DNA of 64,000 nt from Congeria kusceri. Lineage: Eukaryota > Mollusca > Bivalvia > Myida > Dreissenidae. A model generated the notes under the pieces. It did not search any database, was not told the origin of the DNA, and worked only from the letters and a program-made list of their open reading frames with translations. Positions 1 through 13,000 of the stretch are shown piece by piece; the stretch's first letter is position 1; the number at the start of each line of letters is the position of its first letter. Both the position numbers and the translations under genes were made by a program. The DNA lies in contig CM051029.1 of assembly GCA_027627225.1 (NCBI GenBank), positions 6,695,690 through 6,759,689 on the forward strand, read 5' to 3'.

Positions 1-2334
1 AACATAGGAATAGGTGTATATCATTTATTTATTGATATACCGATCGAAACCTAATATGTGTATAAACCAAAATGATATCCTTTGGGCTACTACATTATTG
101 GCGTGTCGACGGTAGCTCGACACAATCATTGGCAAAGTCAATATCCAATTAAAGATAAATAATTTCGAATCATTTACAAGCACAGTAGTATGTTAAAAAA
201 CAGTAGACAAACGTATACAATGTTATTACATTAACATTCTTTGCCGATGGCACTTCCGTTGACTCAGGAATACTTGTAGTAGTTATAAAATCAATATGGG
301 TGAAGTGTACATGAAGTATGCGCAACATTGTTTATACATCGCAAGTGTTGTGTATGTAACCAAGATAACTATTCGTTGTTGTGCGCGATTGTTTCCATAC
401 ATGAGTTCGAATGCTACTGGAAATGTGTATCAAAGAAGTGTATTAATACATATGGTTTTCTTAACTCAATATGGTTGTAGACAGGAAAGTATACTGTTGT
501 TTTTTGTTGTTTTTTTTATTTACGATGTCCTGAGAAATATTATCAATATGCTCCGTTCAAAAAACACCCCAAACAACTTAGTGATGCGGTAATATTTGAT
601 TAGTGTTTGATCCACGAATACCGGTATATACATGTACTGGTATACTCAATCGAATAAATCAGCACATAAGTCCTTTCAAATTTTACTAAATCTCACACAC
701 ACATTTAAAGTTTACTCACGTCTATATTGGATAAGATATATTAAAACAGGGCTTTGGGTTTAATCTCGACATCGATAATAGTAAACATTGGCGATGTAAA
801 AACGTCGGTTATCTACTCATTAATCTGATTTATAGTGGCGCAAGTATAAACTCACCGTTGAACTATAGTAATATATAAATATAGATCTATTTATACCGAG
901 GCATGAATGATTTTAACATTACTTGCAACATTGCTTTTAACCTCAGTGTGTTATTATGTTTGTATAAGGATTTCAACCTAGTTGTATCTTCAATATTGTG
1001 TTTGATCTCATTAAAAGTATAAATCGTATGTTGATATTCGAACGCAAAAGCGAACTTGCAACACAAGTTATTTAAATATGGGGCATCATTAAACATGTTT
1101 GCAAAACTCAATTAGGACTTAGTGCTTTCGGAAATACAATACTAAAGCCAATAATAACTCCCTATCATTGAGAGTAAACAGTGAACAAGTAATGTATATT
1201 GCAGCACATTGCCGATTAAATCGTAAATGCCAGATAAAAAGAAGACTAAAATAGTGCCCAATATGTCACGCTCAGAATAAAGACTTATTTGGTTTGCTGT
1301 ATTTCATTTAAATGCGAAATCATGCAAATTCAGGCATCAAATTTATGTTATTATTAGTTTTAAGTTTCCATATGTTTATGTTTGCTTATTAACTGTCTTA
1401 GCCACAAAATAACATTGTATTGTAATCCGTGGAAAAACTTTGCTGTTCTTTTGTTCCATTTTAGATAAATCGTAAAACACATTATGAAAACATGTTTTGT
1501 GTTATATTTTATTTAGTTTCACATACGTATTTTACATGTGCAATATATATTGTTCTTTCGGAAATATACAGAAGCAAGAGTTATAAACGGCCACCAAAAA
1601 CTTGCGCAATTGTAAGTACCATTTTTCATTCAGATATTACTATTTTACATAAAAAGTGCGTTAACGTGTTTATTTGTTATCAAGAAATCGTGTTTTTCGC
1701 ATAAAATTTGCATTTCTTTCATTAAGAAATGTATGTAAAAAATTGGCCTTCCCATGGGATTTTATAATTTTTATACGGAATTCTTATTTTTCCATGGGAT
1801 TTTCATTTTTTTCCATGGGATTATTTTTTACACTTTTTGTGTGGAATAAAAAATCCCGAGGGATTGATATATATTTTTTTAAATATGCTTTTGTATGCAT
1901 ATATATGCACATTAAGCGTTGTTAAATTGTTTGCACTAATTCTCGTGTGAAATTTATGATTAGAACAAAAATCCAACTTCTTAAATGCGAAACAAATCCA
2001 GTGTAAAACTAAAAAAAACATATATTGGGCTAGTTAAAATATCATATTGTTTCATATTTGTGATTATTTTATAAGCGTTTTCTTAATTTTTAAATTTTGG
2101 ATTTTTTCCCACTTGTGTAAGTGGCAAAAATGTTCCCACTTTTGCAAATGGGAAAATTTGCCCACTTATAAAATGGGATTTTTTTTGGTAAGAAAATGTG
2201 CCTTTCGTCATTTTATATCTAAGTTATGTTTAATTGATTAAAGATTCAGTGTCTAAATTATCCGAATTACATTGTTTAAACGCATGATAAGTACAGTAGA
2301 ACCTGTGATTACGCGGTCGAGCGCCGACAAAATG
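1..2334. other. Intergenic, no gene recognised
   Basis: AT-rich sequence with only short open frames of biased composition. From about 1745 to 1830 the string TCCATGGGA recurs three times between T-runs. From 2108 to 2178 three short hairpin-like units of the form CCCACTT...TGGG follow one another. Nothing resembles an exon with good splice sites and domain content. Confidence 0.5.
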
Positions 2335-3724
2335 TTATTTTATTGTAAAACTATGAAAAAAAATATTGCGTGCCAGTTTAAATATTGTATTGTTTAATAT
2401 TGTATCTTTTTCTCCGCAATAGTAAATACAAGTCCTGATCAAGAAGCAAATCAACCTTACAATTAGTGTTATAAATACGATTGCAATGCAAATTTGGGCA
2501 ACAATCCATAATATGATATGTGATTTGTTTGTTGTTGTCTTTTCAATTGGGTGAGTGCGTTTTTCTGAAACGACATTAACCACAGGTTGCTATAATGTAT
2601 GTATCTTTGTATTGATTTATGTATATTATCATCAATTTAGTATATATTTACTATTTTTATACTTAATTCACTTATATGCGGTATATATAATCCATATTTA
2701 TTTATTTATGTATTTATTTATGCATTTATTTATGTATTTATCTGTGTATTTATTTATGTATTTATTTATTTATTCATTTATTTATTATTTGTGTATTTAT
2801 ACATTTTTTTATGTATTAATTTATTAATTTACTATTCATGATAGTTTTACCGTCTGTCCCATCTGTATTGCTTGCGGGTGAAGAAGTAGTAGCTAAAATA
2901 AAAACACTATAAGTAGTATACACAGTATTGCACTCAAATATTAAAACATGTCTACGTTAATCTTAATCAGTAAACAATTCTATGCGACTAACAGAAATGG
3001 ATGAATTAGCAATGAGCACATAACATAAACCTATACTAGTGTATAAGCATCATTTCATTCTGAGGAAAATCTAATATCACAATGGTACGATAAAGGTGGG
3101 CTACGTTGGTATTATATATAATGAATATAAACACATCTACATAACATAAAAACAGACCAGTATACGAGCTAATGCACGTGTTCTAAAAAGGTTATGTGTT
3201 ATCTAGCATATATTCAAAACATTCAAAACGTACCTGAATCCTTTAAGCAGAACGAACTCGCTTCAGCGCTGTTTATTTTGGAACACATATACTCTCCCGA
3301 TGCATTGCTATCAAATGTTACTATGGTAATCGTTATTGTCGTTTTGTCTCCGTTTGAAGAAATGACATAAACACCAGTAAGCGACACATCAAGTTCGCAT
3401 GAAGGCGCGATCAGGAACAAACAATCTCCTATTTTACTGCTTCCTTTCATGCAGGTAATTTGTTGTGAGTCACTTGAGAAATTAAACAGCAGAGTCGTAT
3501 TTTGTTCACCAGCATACAAAAATCGGTCGATACAGGTACCTGAAGTTTACAACATACATCTTAAATAATAAATTTATACAGAATATAAAGTCTTATTTTG
3601 AACCAGTGTTTTCTAAATCAAATCGATTTGAATGTTAAAGCAATGTCATAGTTACATATGTACCTGAAATTATGTGCCCTATAACAAGAAGTGTTAATAT
3701 TCCAGTAGCCACCGAATACGCCAT
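2335..3724 (-). CDS. Small single-Ig-domain type I membrane protein (four exons)
   Basis: Hand-built minus-strand model: exon 1 3724-3664, exon 2 3539-3234, exon 3 2892-2851, exon 4 2564-2335. All junctions are GT-AG and phase 1, and the total of 639 nt gives 212 residues plus stop. Residues 1-20 form a signal peptide (MAYSVATGIL...). Exon 2 encodes one Ig-like domain, about residues 21-122, with Cys at 23, 50, 60, 68, 106 and 118; the J-proximal motif SGEYMC is clear, but the tryptophan usual after the first core cysteine is missing. Exon 3 is a short Thr/Ser-rich stalk. Exon 4 gives a transmembrane helix at about 153-179 containing Arg173, then a tail of about 33 residues without an obvious ITIM or ITAM. 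It lies head to head with the large receptor gene at 6364. An Ig exon at 35.4-35.7 kb is similar. A role as an activating-type receptor that pairs through Arg173 is inference; the gene family is not named. Confidence 0.72.
2695..2828. repeat. TTTA-rich low-complexity tract
   Basis: Interrupted TATT/TTTA tetranucleotide repeats (tatttatttatg variants). They lie in the intron between the stalk exon and the transmembrane exon of the minus-strand single-Ig gene. Confidence 0.85.
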
Positions 3725-3784
3725 TTTACTATAGCATGTTTTCACTTACAAGTCACGCATTAGGCTATCAACTAGATATACATA

Positions 3785-3796
3785 TGCGCATGCGCA
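3785..3796. promoter_or_regulatory. Perfect NRF1-type palindrome upstream of the single-Ig gene
   Basis: The 12-bp palindrome TGCGCATGCGCA matches the established NRF1 consensus. It sits 61 bp upstream of the proposed initiator ATG at 3724 on the minus strand, in DNA otherwise poor in CpG. This suggests a core-promoter element, but no TATA box or start site could be identified. Binding and function are inference. Confidence 0.4.
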
Positions 3797-3799
3797 TTA

Positions 3800-5090
3800 A
3801 CATGTCACTACGACTTGGCAACAATCAAAGCTCTAAATGAACTTATTTTAATTATGCAACATGAAGAACCTGGACCATTGTTGTCGAATAGGTCCTAAAA
3901 TTGGATTTTTTTAAATTATATACGGTTAATTGTGCGGAGCTGAACTAGTCGCACTTCGTTTGCAAATTATTTCTTTTTTCTGCCGTTAAGTGTCCAGGGT
4001 GATACGCGCAACATTGAGCGTCCTTTGTCCGGCCTAACGTGTATACATATATGTATATACATGTGTATATAAAAGTAATACATCAACATTAAGGATATAA
4101 CAAGTATAGAAACGTTGTTGTTCATTCAAAATTCGGCTGCTTACTGTATAGGATATTCCGTAACTGTCCGAGGTATCAGGGCGCCCTAAATAGTGGGACA
4201 CACTTCGAAAGCAAAATATTGTTCGTGTCCCTAATTATTAGTACACTTGAAATTTGAATGCGTGCCAAGTCCCTAAATAATGGGACCCCATAACATAATT
4301 TTAAGTTACTACATACACTTTACATATTCTGTTTATACACAGGTGACATAGACAAGTGTAACACGCTAATTTTGATTGCTTATCAATAGATAAATAATAA
4401 TACCATAATGGGTATGTTTAATTGTCCAGTGGCGCAAACTGTTTATACAAGTGGTACGAAATTGGCAATGGCAGGGTCTAATCAAGATTTTGGACAATTA
4501 ACAACAATAATATTTGATTTTCAAGACATCGATTTACTAAAATTGTTCTCTTAAATTATTTGACTATTTCTTTACATAAACCGTGTATGTAAAATGCACT
4601 TTTAGTACATTTCCCTCAACAAGGGCACACTTTCCTTTATCACTCTATATATGGGGACAAACAAAATATTTGTATTACCACCATACTTTAGTATTTTAGT
4701 ATGCTGTCACCGTATTGGACATGTCACATGAATTATGCCAGTTCACCAGTTGATCAATCTCAATAACTGTATTGCCCGGTTGCACTTTCAGTGTAAGTCC
4801 ATAGTTTTAAGTATAATACTCGTGATACAAATCTGTTTACATCAAACATCGCTAAAGCATCAATTTCACACAGGTGTGTCTCTTTCTTTAAATGTCCTAC
4901 CAACTGTTTTATATGTTTATTTGGATGGACGAATTGCAGGGTTTATCAAGTGATGTTCATGTTTTAGTTCATATTTTGTTTTTGTTTTTATGGTCAACCA
5001 ATATGTAGCTATAACGTTCACTAGCGCTTACAGTATTTAAGAATGTTTCCAATGTATACTTTAACTTTATTTATGGTCAAGTGAAATCAA
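3800..5090. other. Head-to-head intergenic region, left part
   Basis: No exon recognised. Around 4180-4290 a short motif like CTAAATANTGGGAC occurs twice, which could be part of an old repeat. The rest is AT-rich and featureless up to the Tc1/mariner relic. Confidence 0.4.
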
Positions 5091-5099
5091 CGTTTCCAT

Positions 5100-5700
5100 T
5101 ATGTGTAATGCATGCCCACACCATACGTTTCAATGCTGATTTGGGGCCTTCAGCAACCTAGCCAAGACATTCAGGTCGCCATTTTTCTGAAGCCTTTGTC
5201 CATACTTTTATCTTAGCATCGGGTATAATGCACATCATCATTTCGTCGGTAAACATAATTGTGTTCCAATTGTTATTTACAGCCCAGTGTAATTTCCTCC
5301 TACACCATGCCAGTCTCTTCTTTTTGTTCACCTCACGAATTCCAATAGCCTTTCTCACCGACCGCCTTTTGTACCCAAGAAAATGCAACCACTATTGTAC
5401 AGTTCTTGTAGAAACGTTCACAGGTGCTGCTAAGTTGTATTCGCATGTAATGTCGTTTAATGTTGCCCGTCGGTTAGATTTCACAATTCTCGAAAGTGTC
5501 CTATCACTGCTCCCTGTAAATAATTTCGGCCGTCCAGGTCTGTTCTTATTCTCAATCTCCCCACGTTCTCGCCATCGCTTAAACACTCTAGATATTGTAC
5601 TCTCATTTATGTTTAAACGATTCACAATCTCCCTAGCACGTAATACACTTTCAATCAACTGAACAATAGTCTGTTTTGTGTCACTGAAATCTTACGCCCG
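5100..5700 (-). pseudogene. Degenerate Tc1/mariner-type transposase
   Basis: Reading the minus strand from about 5700 downward gives a transposase N-terminus broken by frameshifts. It has a paired-like helix-turn-helix (EIVNRLNINESTISRVFKRW), the GRPK-type linker (NRPGRPKLF) and a second HTH (SNRRATLNDI). After a frame break near 5390 there follow KKKRLAWCRRKLHW and WNTIMFTDE, which holds the first catalytic Asp of the DDE/D set. A stop follows near 5158, and only scattered similarity continues (ALKRMVWACI, ITHNG). The second and third catalytic acidic residues were not found in frame. Known Tc1/mariner transposases are about 340 residues with this order of motifs. Terminal inverted repeats and TA target duplications were not identified. 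It sits between the two divergent Ig-receptor genes. Confidence 0.85.
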
Positions 5701-5704
5701 TGTT

Positions 5705-6363
5705 TCGCCAAGTTAGATACGACTTTACATAAACGCGCTGCAGAAACTTCCAGAAACATCGATCATACCACATTTTTAAACATGACATGTCTAAATTTTG
5801 TACTTTTAACTTTGACACACTCGATGATTATACTGGTAAAATGTTAATGTCGCTTCATGCTCAATTGTTCTACACGGACGCAATGAAGCACACGTCGTTT
5901 GACTCATTTATGGCACGACGCTGTAACTTCATATTTCTATGTATAGTGCTATGACAAATAGCCGGTCTATTTCTAAAATGCCACATCTAATAAAATGCAT
6001 GTAGTTTACGATTGGTTAAAAGGCAGTCCAAAAGTGTGTATTGCTTAAATAAATCGGCAAGTATTGTCTTAATCATATCATTATTATTATTTTACTTGGC
6101 ATTCTAATCGTCGTGAAAGAGCATTTCACTAAAATGTTGGCCTATAATTCGGATTAACATTAACGTAGGCTTAAGATTAAATATAAATACAAGACAAACG
6201 TCAAATTATTAGACAGGTTCATTTCATATGCAAGACGTTGATATTGTGTTATAGAACTGTGTCATTTAAACAATTGCGCTGTAAACGTGCATAACGACAA
6301 CGGCCCAGCGTTATCAAAACATTGCATTTCTTAAATCAGTCAATGGTAGTGGAAATTCGTAAT
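5705..6363. other. Upstream region of the large Ig receptor gene
   Basis: AT-rich DNA with no recognised exon. It should contain the promoter of the plus-strand receptor gene that starts at 6364. I see no convincing TATA box or initiator. Confidence 0.4.
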
Positions 6364-6928
6364 ATGGATGCCACAGTTTTAGCCATTATTTTCTTAAATA
6401 TCGAATATTTAGCACAAGGTACATTATATAATTGGTTACTGTATATGCACATGTGTATGTACGAACATGTTAATATATGTTAATATCTTGGCATTATGTA
6501 TAGATCACGTTTTTAACAGTTAATACTATTTAAAAACAGGTGTGGGATTTACTATCAACCTTGCGACCAACGTGGATGATGTGTTCGTACACAGCGGCAT
6601 CTCATTCACTTGCTCTTCATCATCACCAGTTGAAGTTGTTACATGGAGTAAGACAGACCAAGGATCTAACTCCATGGAAACAGTCCTGTATCAACAGTTT
6701 GTAAACGGAACATGTGCTCAAAGTTCAAATTATTTAGACTGCTTTTGCAATTCTACAACAGTTTACACATGTGTACTGAAGACAGTAACGTTATCAAATG
6801 ATGGGCAACGTTGGTGGTGCAGTGTATATGGTGATTCACAAGTGACAAGCAACAGTTACACCAGTAGTCTGAAAAGTATTGCTTGCTTTAATATGACAAC
6901 TAATGTATAACTACTACTACTACTGCTT

Positions 6929-6965
<37 letters not shown>

Positions 6966-6991
6966 GACTACTACTACTACTACTACTACTG

Positions 6992-7064
<73 letters not shown>

Positions 7065-10000
7065 ACCTACTGCTACTTTTGCTATTTCGATTTTTTTCAC
7101 AAAATCATACAGTAATTCGAACTAGATCTTGGTGCAACAATCTGTATTGTATTAAGTTTCGAAATGTATCATAATTTATCCTCCATTTTAAATTTTAAAC
7201 ATCAGATGCGAAGCAATTATTTTAAGTATCTTATGGTAAAAGTCATAGTCATAGTTCTGTTATTTCAGACTTCTGTCACGGTTTCATAAAACATCATAAT
7301 ATAATTGATATATTATTAACAGACCCGCCTTCTATCAAGAAATTTATTAGTAAAGACCTTGGGCAGGTCCTCATTGACCATAATATCAGAGTACTTAGAG
7401 GTGACGACATCGGCATCGTCTGTGAAAGTGACTCCAATCCTCCGGCCACGGGATTCTGGCAGGGGCAGCAGATCAATTCCTATTTACTGACCGTCCACAG
7501 TATACAGCATGACACGGCATGGACCTGCATTGCTTCAAACACCATGACTGAAGAAACCAGAAAGACGACAACGGAAGCTGCAACAAGAAACTTGTCCGCT
7601 ACAGTATTATGTAAGTACAAATATATATATTCCGAGAACATTTTAAGAAGACGGAACGACAACAACCAACATTTTAACAAGAAATGTGTCGTTACATTAT
7701 TATGTAAGAACTAATATAATTATATATTCGAAAAAATGGTAATTGTTCGTATAAGAATATGTTTTTAAGATTTTCTGTCACAATAAATTCCGAGTTGTTA
7801 TAGAAACATGTGTAATAAATGTAATTATCCAGCCAAATGCGTATTAACAAACTCAAGCTACGTTTATAATTGCAAAGATGAATCCTGTATTTCTTAAAGG
7901 ATTCGCCTGTCCATTATTAAGCATCATAGTATGTGTCATAGTTTAACTTACACAATTCTTATTTCGAAATAAAAAAACATCTAAATTGAATAGTACAATA
8001 ACAATAAGCGTATTGGAATTTTTGCATGAAAATAATAAAGTTAAAGTTAATTTATGTGTATATCGGAATTAAATTTATTTCAACACTGACTAATACTTCG
8101 TACATTCTTGGTTTCAAACGTATAAAAAGTAAATAACGATTTTGTTTCTTGTAACAAATTGATGACAATGTATATCTTTGTAGATGGGCCTGTTGTTCAT
8201 ACGATCACCTATAACATTCTACCACACTCAGATAAAAGTTGGATTGCACCAACAAACGAAACCATAAGAGTTATTGTAGGAAGTACCGTAAAGTTGGTGT
8301 GTTCAGTAGATAGTATGCCGACTCCCGTATATTCCTGGGGTTTTGGACACGAATGGGGTATTCGAATCATAGCTAATGCCACGCGCGCAACGAACACGAA
8401 CTTCACATGCACGGCGAATAATACCATGGACCTCACATTTAAAGGAAATGTGACTGGTAGAAACTCTTCACCAGTATATCTAAATTTACTTTGTAAGTAT
8501 TAGAATCGACTATATAGTTCATCCAACAATAACTTGAAATGAAATAAAATATAGCAGGCTATACTTATTTATTTATAAGTTAAAAGGTAATTAACTTTTC
8601 AGATGGACCTGACAACATAATAGTCAAATACAACAACACCATACAGATAGACCAAGTTCTTAAAGTCATTACAGGCTGGTCCTTCACAATATCGTGTGTT
8701 GCCAACAGTGATCCAGCTCCTAACATTTCTTGGTATGGCCCTGGAGTTCAAGAACGAAATGTCCTGTTTATTAATGATGCGAGCACTGACATGAACAAGA
8801 GTATAACATGCAGAGCAGTTAACAACATGGTAGATAGTGTGGGACATAGTGTAAGCGAGACAGCTCACAAGACTTTTACACTTGATATTCTTTGTAAGTA
8901 ATATATGCTCAGGTTGTCCTTTAGAGTATTTCTTTTAACAACCATTTGTGACAATTGGAAAGTTTTGCACTTATTGTTTGTATTACATTTAATCAATGAT
9001 AAATAATCTCTCAAAATTGGCGTTCATACACAAGTTAGATGTACGTGTAAAATCAAGCCTACTTATTAGCTTCATAAATGTGCATGTTAAAAATAGTTGT
9101 GTTACTAGTCCTTGTATGGTTCGATTGATTTTGCAGATGCACCAACTGATCAACGCCCACAGTACAAAACCGTTCTACTCAACACGTCACTCACAGTTGT
9201 ATGTAATTTGACTTATGTTGGTAATCCACCAGCCTCAACTTTTACATGGATAAGGAAAGACACAAAAACTGTTGTTGGTACAGAACAAACACTAACAATC
9301 AACAACATTGGATTAACACATGAAGGTGAATATCAATGTAATGCATCAAACAGAATGCAGCCTATTCGACACACGGAAGTGTACGGATCAAGTCAGTCGA
9401 CATTTTATATAAAAGTTGAATGTAAGTGGAATAATTACTACGCTTATATTTAAATGTTGTATACCTGTAACTTAAAAGAGCATAATTAAATTCATACATA
9501 CTAGTATATTGAACAAACATTATGTTTGCATCATATATGCTATATCTTAAGTTGCTTAATTATTAAGATAAACGCGTTTCTGAGTTTAAACGATTTCGGC
9601 GTTTGGAGAAATGGTGAGAAAACGCTATACAAAGTGTGTATATGTTTATATTGCAAATTAGTGACGCTCTGCAATACCTGTTTATTATGCTTATTCCTCA
9701 CTCCGTAATTTGCTTTTTGTTCCGGATTTCTTAAATTTGGAAAATTAAAGTATAATTGACCGTAGTGATATTAACCACATTAAACCATATATTAATATTC
9801 CGTTATACCAGCAATATCTGCCTAACTATAATGTGTTGTGTATCTTAGGATGTATACTTTATTTGAACAAAGTCTGTTTCAATTATTTGTATCGGTATAT
9901 TGGTGTTCAAATATATATTTCACAAGCCCGTTTTATCCAGACGGGGAATATATACGGGCATTCAAAGCAAATGAATCAAATACTACCATAATTGTTGACC

Positions 10001-13000
10001 AAGGCGAGGCCATAGAACTTGTATGTGATGCCGATGGTGACCCTCAACCTACTGTTCGTATAGTCAGTGCAACTCGTGGAAATGTAATAATCCTAGTTGA
10101 GACTGAAGCACATAAAGCGAAATCTCAAATACATCGAGCAAGATGTGAATATGATGCTGGAAGCTATAAATGCCTGGCTAACAACCGTTATAGCCAAGGA
10201 CAACAAAAACAGTCACTGGCTTTGTTCGTTAACTGTAAGTAATGAAGTTTATTACATAGCTTACTATAAATAGTAAATAAATTACTTTCTGATATGGATT
10301 TTAAAAAATCCGGGCATACACAGTTGTGCCTGATACCGGCTTGAACATGTCACACGATCGATTTGACGTACCTTCGTTAACTTCGCTTGACGTCATGAGT
10401 AACGTCACAATGGCTGCCGCGGAGCGTACTCTAACAGATTTAGCAGCTTATTTGTTTGAATTAGACTGTCCAAAAATTGATATCCATGAATTTGTTGGTT
10501 CCGTGAAAAATGAAATACTGAAAGAAAATCGAAATCAGCCGTCAATCGGGTAAAAAACTTGAAAGCAATGGTGAAGAATGAGAAACTATGGCAGAGAAAC
10601 TGAACGTATTGCTAGCTGACACATTTTGAAATATATAACATATTGACAGCAGTGTATTGTTTTATGGACTTGACTTGAAGGTATGTAATAGAAAGCTTAA
10701 AACACGATTATGGCGCGCTTCTAGGTCGTATCGGCGCACCTTCGGAAGTGATGTACATTGGGCTAACGCTCTTGGGCAAATATTGCCAATCTGCGGCGAT
10801 ACGGCCTGAATGCTCATCATAGCCGTGTATTAACCTATACATTTCATACCGTTCTTAGCTACGAGTAGATATATTGGCTATTCATATGTTGAATTGCATA
10901 CAATACAATTGTGTTCTTGCACAGGTTCACCAAGAGCGTCGCCCTTTTCACCTCCTATAACAGAACATTACATAGCTCCTAACGACTCGGCTATGTTAAC
11001 CTTTACAATAATGGCCTATCCGGAGCCAAGATCTTCAGACTTCAGTTGGTACAAACGTGTATATGATGAATGGGAAGATATGTCCCGTGACTCCAACAAC
11101 TTTTTGATTAATACCTCTGATGACAAAATGCATATACAACTGTCGATTCTCCGTGTGCAGCTCGGAGATTATGCGGAATATATGGCAAACGTTTCCAACA
11201 CATTGGGTTCAGTAGCGCAAGTGTTTACCTTACACGCACAGCGTATGTATCTATAACAACGTTGAATTTGTTTTGATTTTTAATTATGTTGTAACACAAC
11301 ACATAGTGACACCTAACTAGAGTTAAATATTAATGAAGTTAGTAGATTCACAATAATAATCGCGTATGTATATACATAAGTTTTATTAATTATACGTGTA
11401 CAATTATTGCACCAAGAAAATAACTGAAACTACTCTTGTGGATGCAGGTAATATCAACTGGTGAAACCATTTATCAACTGTAGTCTAAAGATCGGCAAAT
11501 GAATACTGTGATCTGTATTGTGTTCCATAGTTCAAATGTATTTGTGTAATTATAGTTGACAAGGGTTCGGCTGCCCCTGCTATTGGTGGTGCAATAGGTG
11601 CTGCTGCAGGAGTTGGTATAATTGTCGCCGTTATAGTTGTGATATGGAGACACAAAATACGAGGTAAATCTATGTTATTAAACGACTATAAAATTGTATC
11701 CTACCTTGTATTGTTTAGTGATACGTATTACTTGTATATGTTTAAACTTGTAAAATACTATTTTCATTAACACAATGTTCCCTGTTCAGTATTTGCTACG
11801 ACCATTTCTTATGTACTTATTCTAATGTTCTTTTACATGTAATTTTTATTTTGTGTTTCAGCATTGCAGAAATCTGATGCAAAACAAAATCTAACGAGAA
11901 GGTATGACTCATTTAACATTAGTTTAAATCATATGATCGCCTGGTGTGAAGTTCAAAAAAAAGTTGAGTTTTAGTTTATTAACAAATATATATGACTGGT
12001 TGATTAATTTCTATATTATTGAAGCAGATGTTAGTTGCGAGGCAGTTCTATGGAATGAATTTGTTTATTTTGCATTATTGTGTTTTTATAATTTGATAGC
12101 GCAATGTATTTATTAGTTGTATTTCATGTATAAAATATATGTTGAAGGTCAATAAATCATGTAGGCGGAACATACGAAAATATTGGTAGGTAATGATTAG
12201 GTAATTCATTATAAATAGTAGTGCTTTATCCATTGCAACCAGTCATTAAACTGTTATTTTATAAATTTTAATAGTCTATTAAGTAAACATGAAATAAATG
12301 TTGTAAACTGCAATGCACTGAACACTTAAGCAGAACCAATATACAAACATCCGAAAATCATGCAGTGAATAAGTACCACAGCCAGGCTCGGTTCAAAGTC
12401 TAAACTGTAAATCCGGATATTTTGCACATTTATTTATGTATTTCTACTAGTGCATGCTTATAGATTTTAAAATAATGTTCATGCCAGAGTCACACGCAAA
12501 CATTACATGATACATAATTACCGACCGTTATAAATGAGATTAGTTTGTGTAAAAATCATGATATCGTTAGCTATTGCTGGCCAGAACGCAGCCATACAAT
12601 ACGAAATACCAGACCAATATGAGGATCTCGTGATGGAAACGTAAGTAATTGTATGACCGACATTACTGTATATATGTGTAGAACTCATATAAATCGGATA
12701 ATCTGATACATAATTGGGTTTGTCATTGTTTAAGCATACACACACAAATAATGCACATTATTACGAATCAGTTTAACACGATTTAATAAGTAACGCATAT
12801 TGCAAATATAATCAAATTAGTATGTTCGTTTAATATTCAGGCAAACTAGCAACGCCTCAAACACAGACGGAAGTTATTCAACCTACATATTGGGTAATGA
12901 AAATAATTGCCGTTTTTAATTTCAAAATTATGATGCCCACTATGTTAATAAGGTGTATTCACCTGCTACTCATTCTGATATATGATTGGATGGGCACAGG

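Noticed and set aside
5228..5662. 144-codon plus-strand frame
   Set aside because: Antisense shadow of the degenerate Tc1/mariner transposase.
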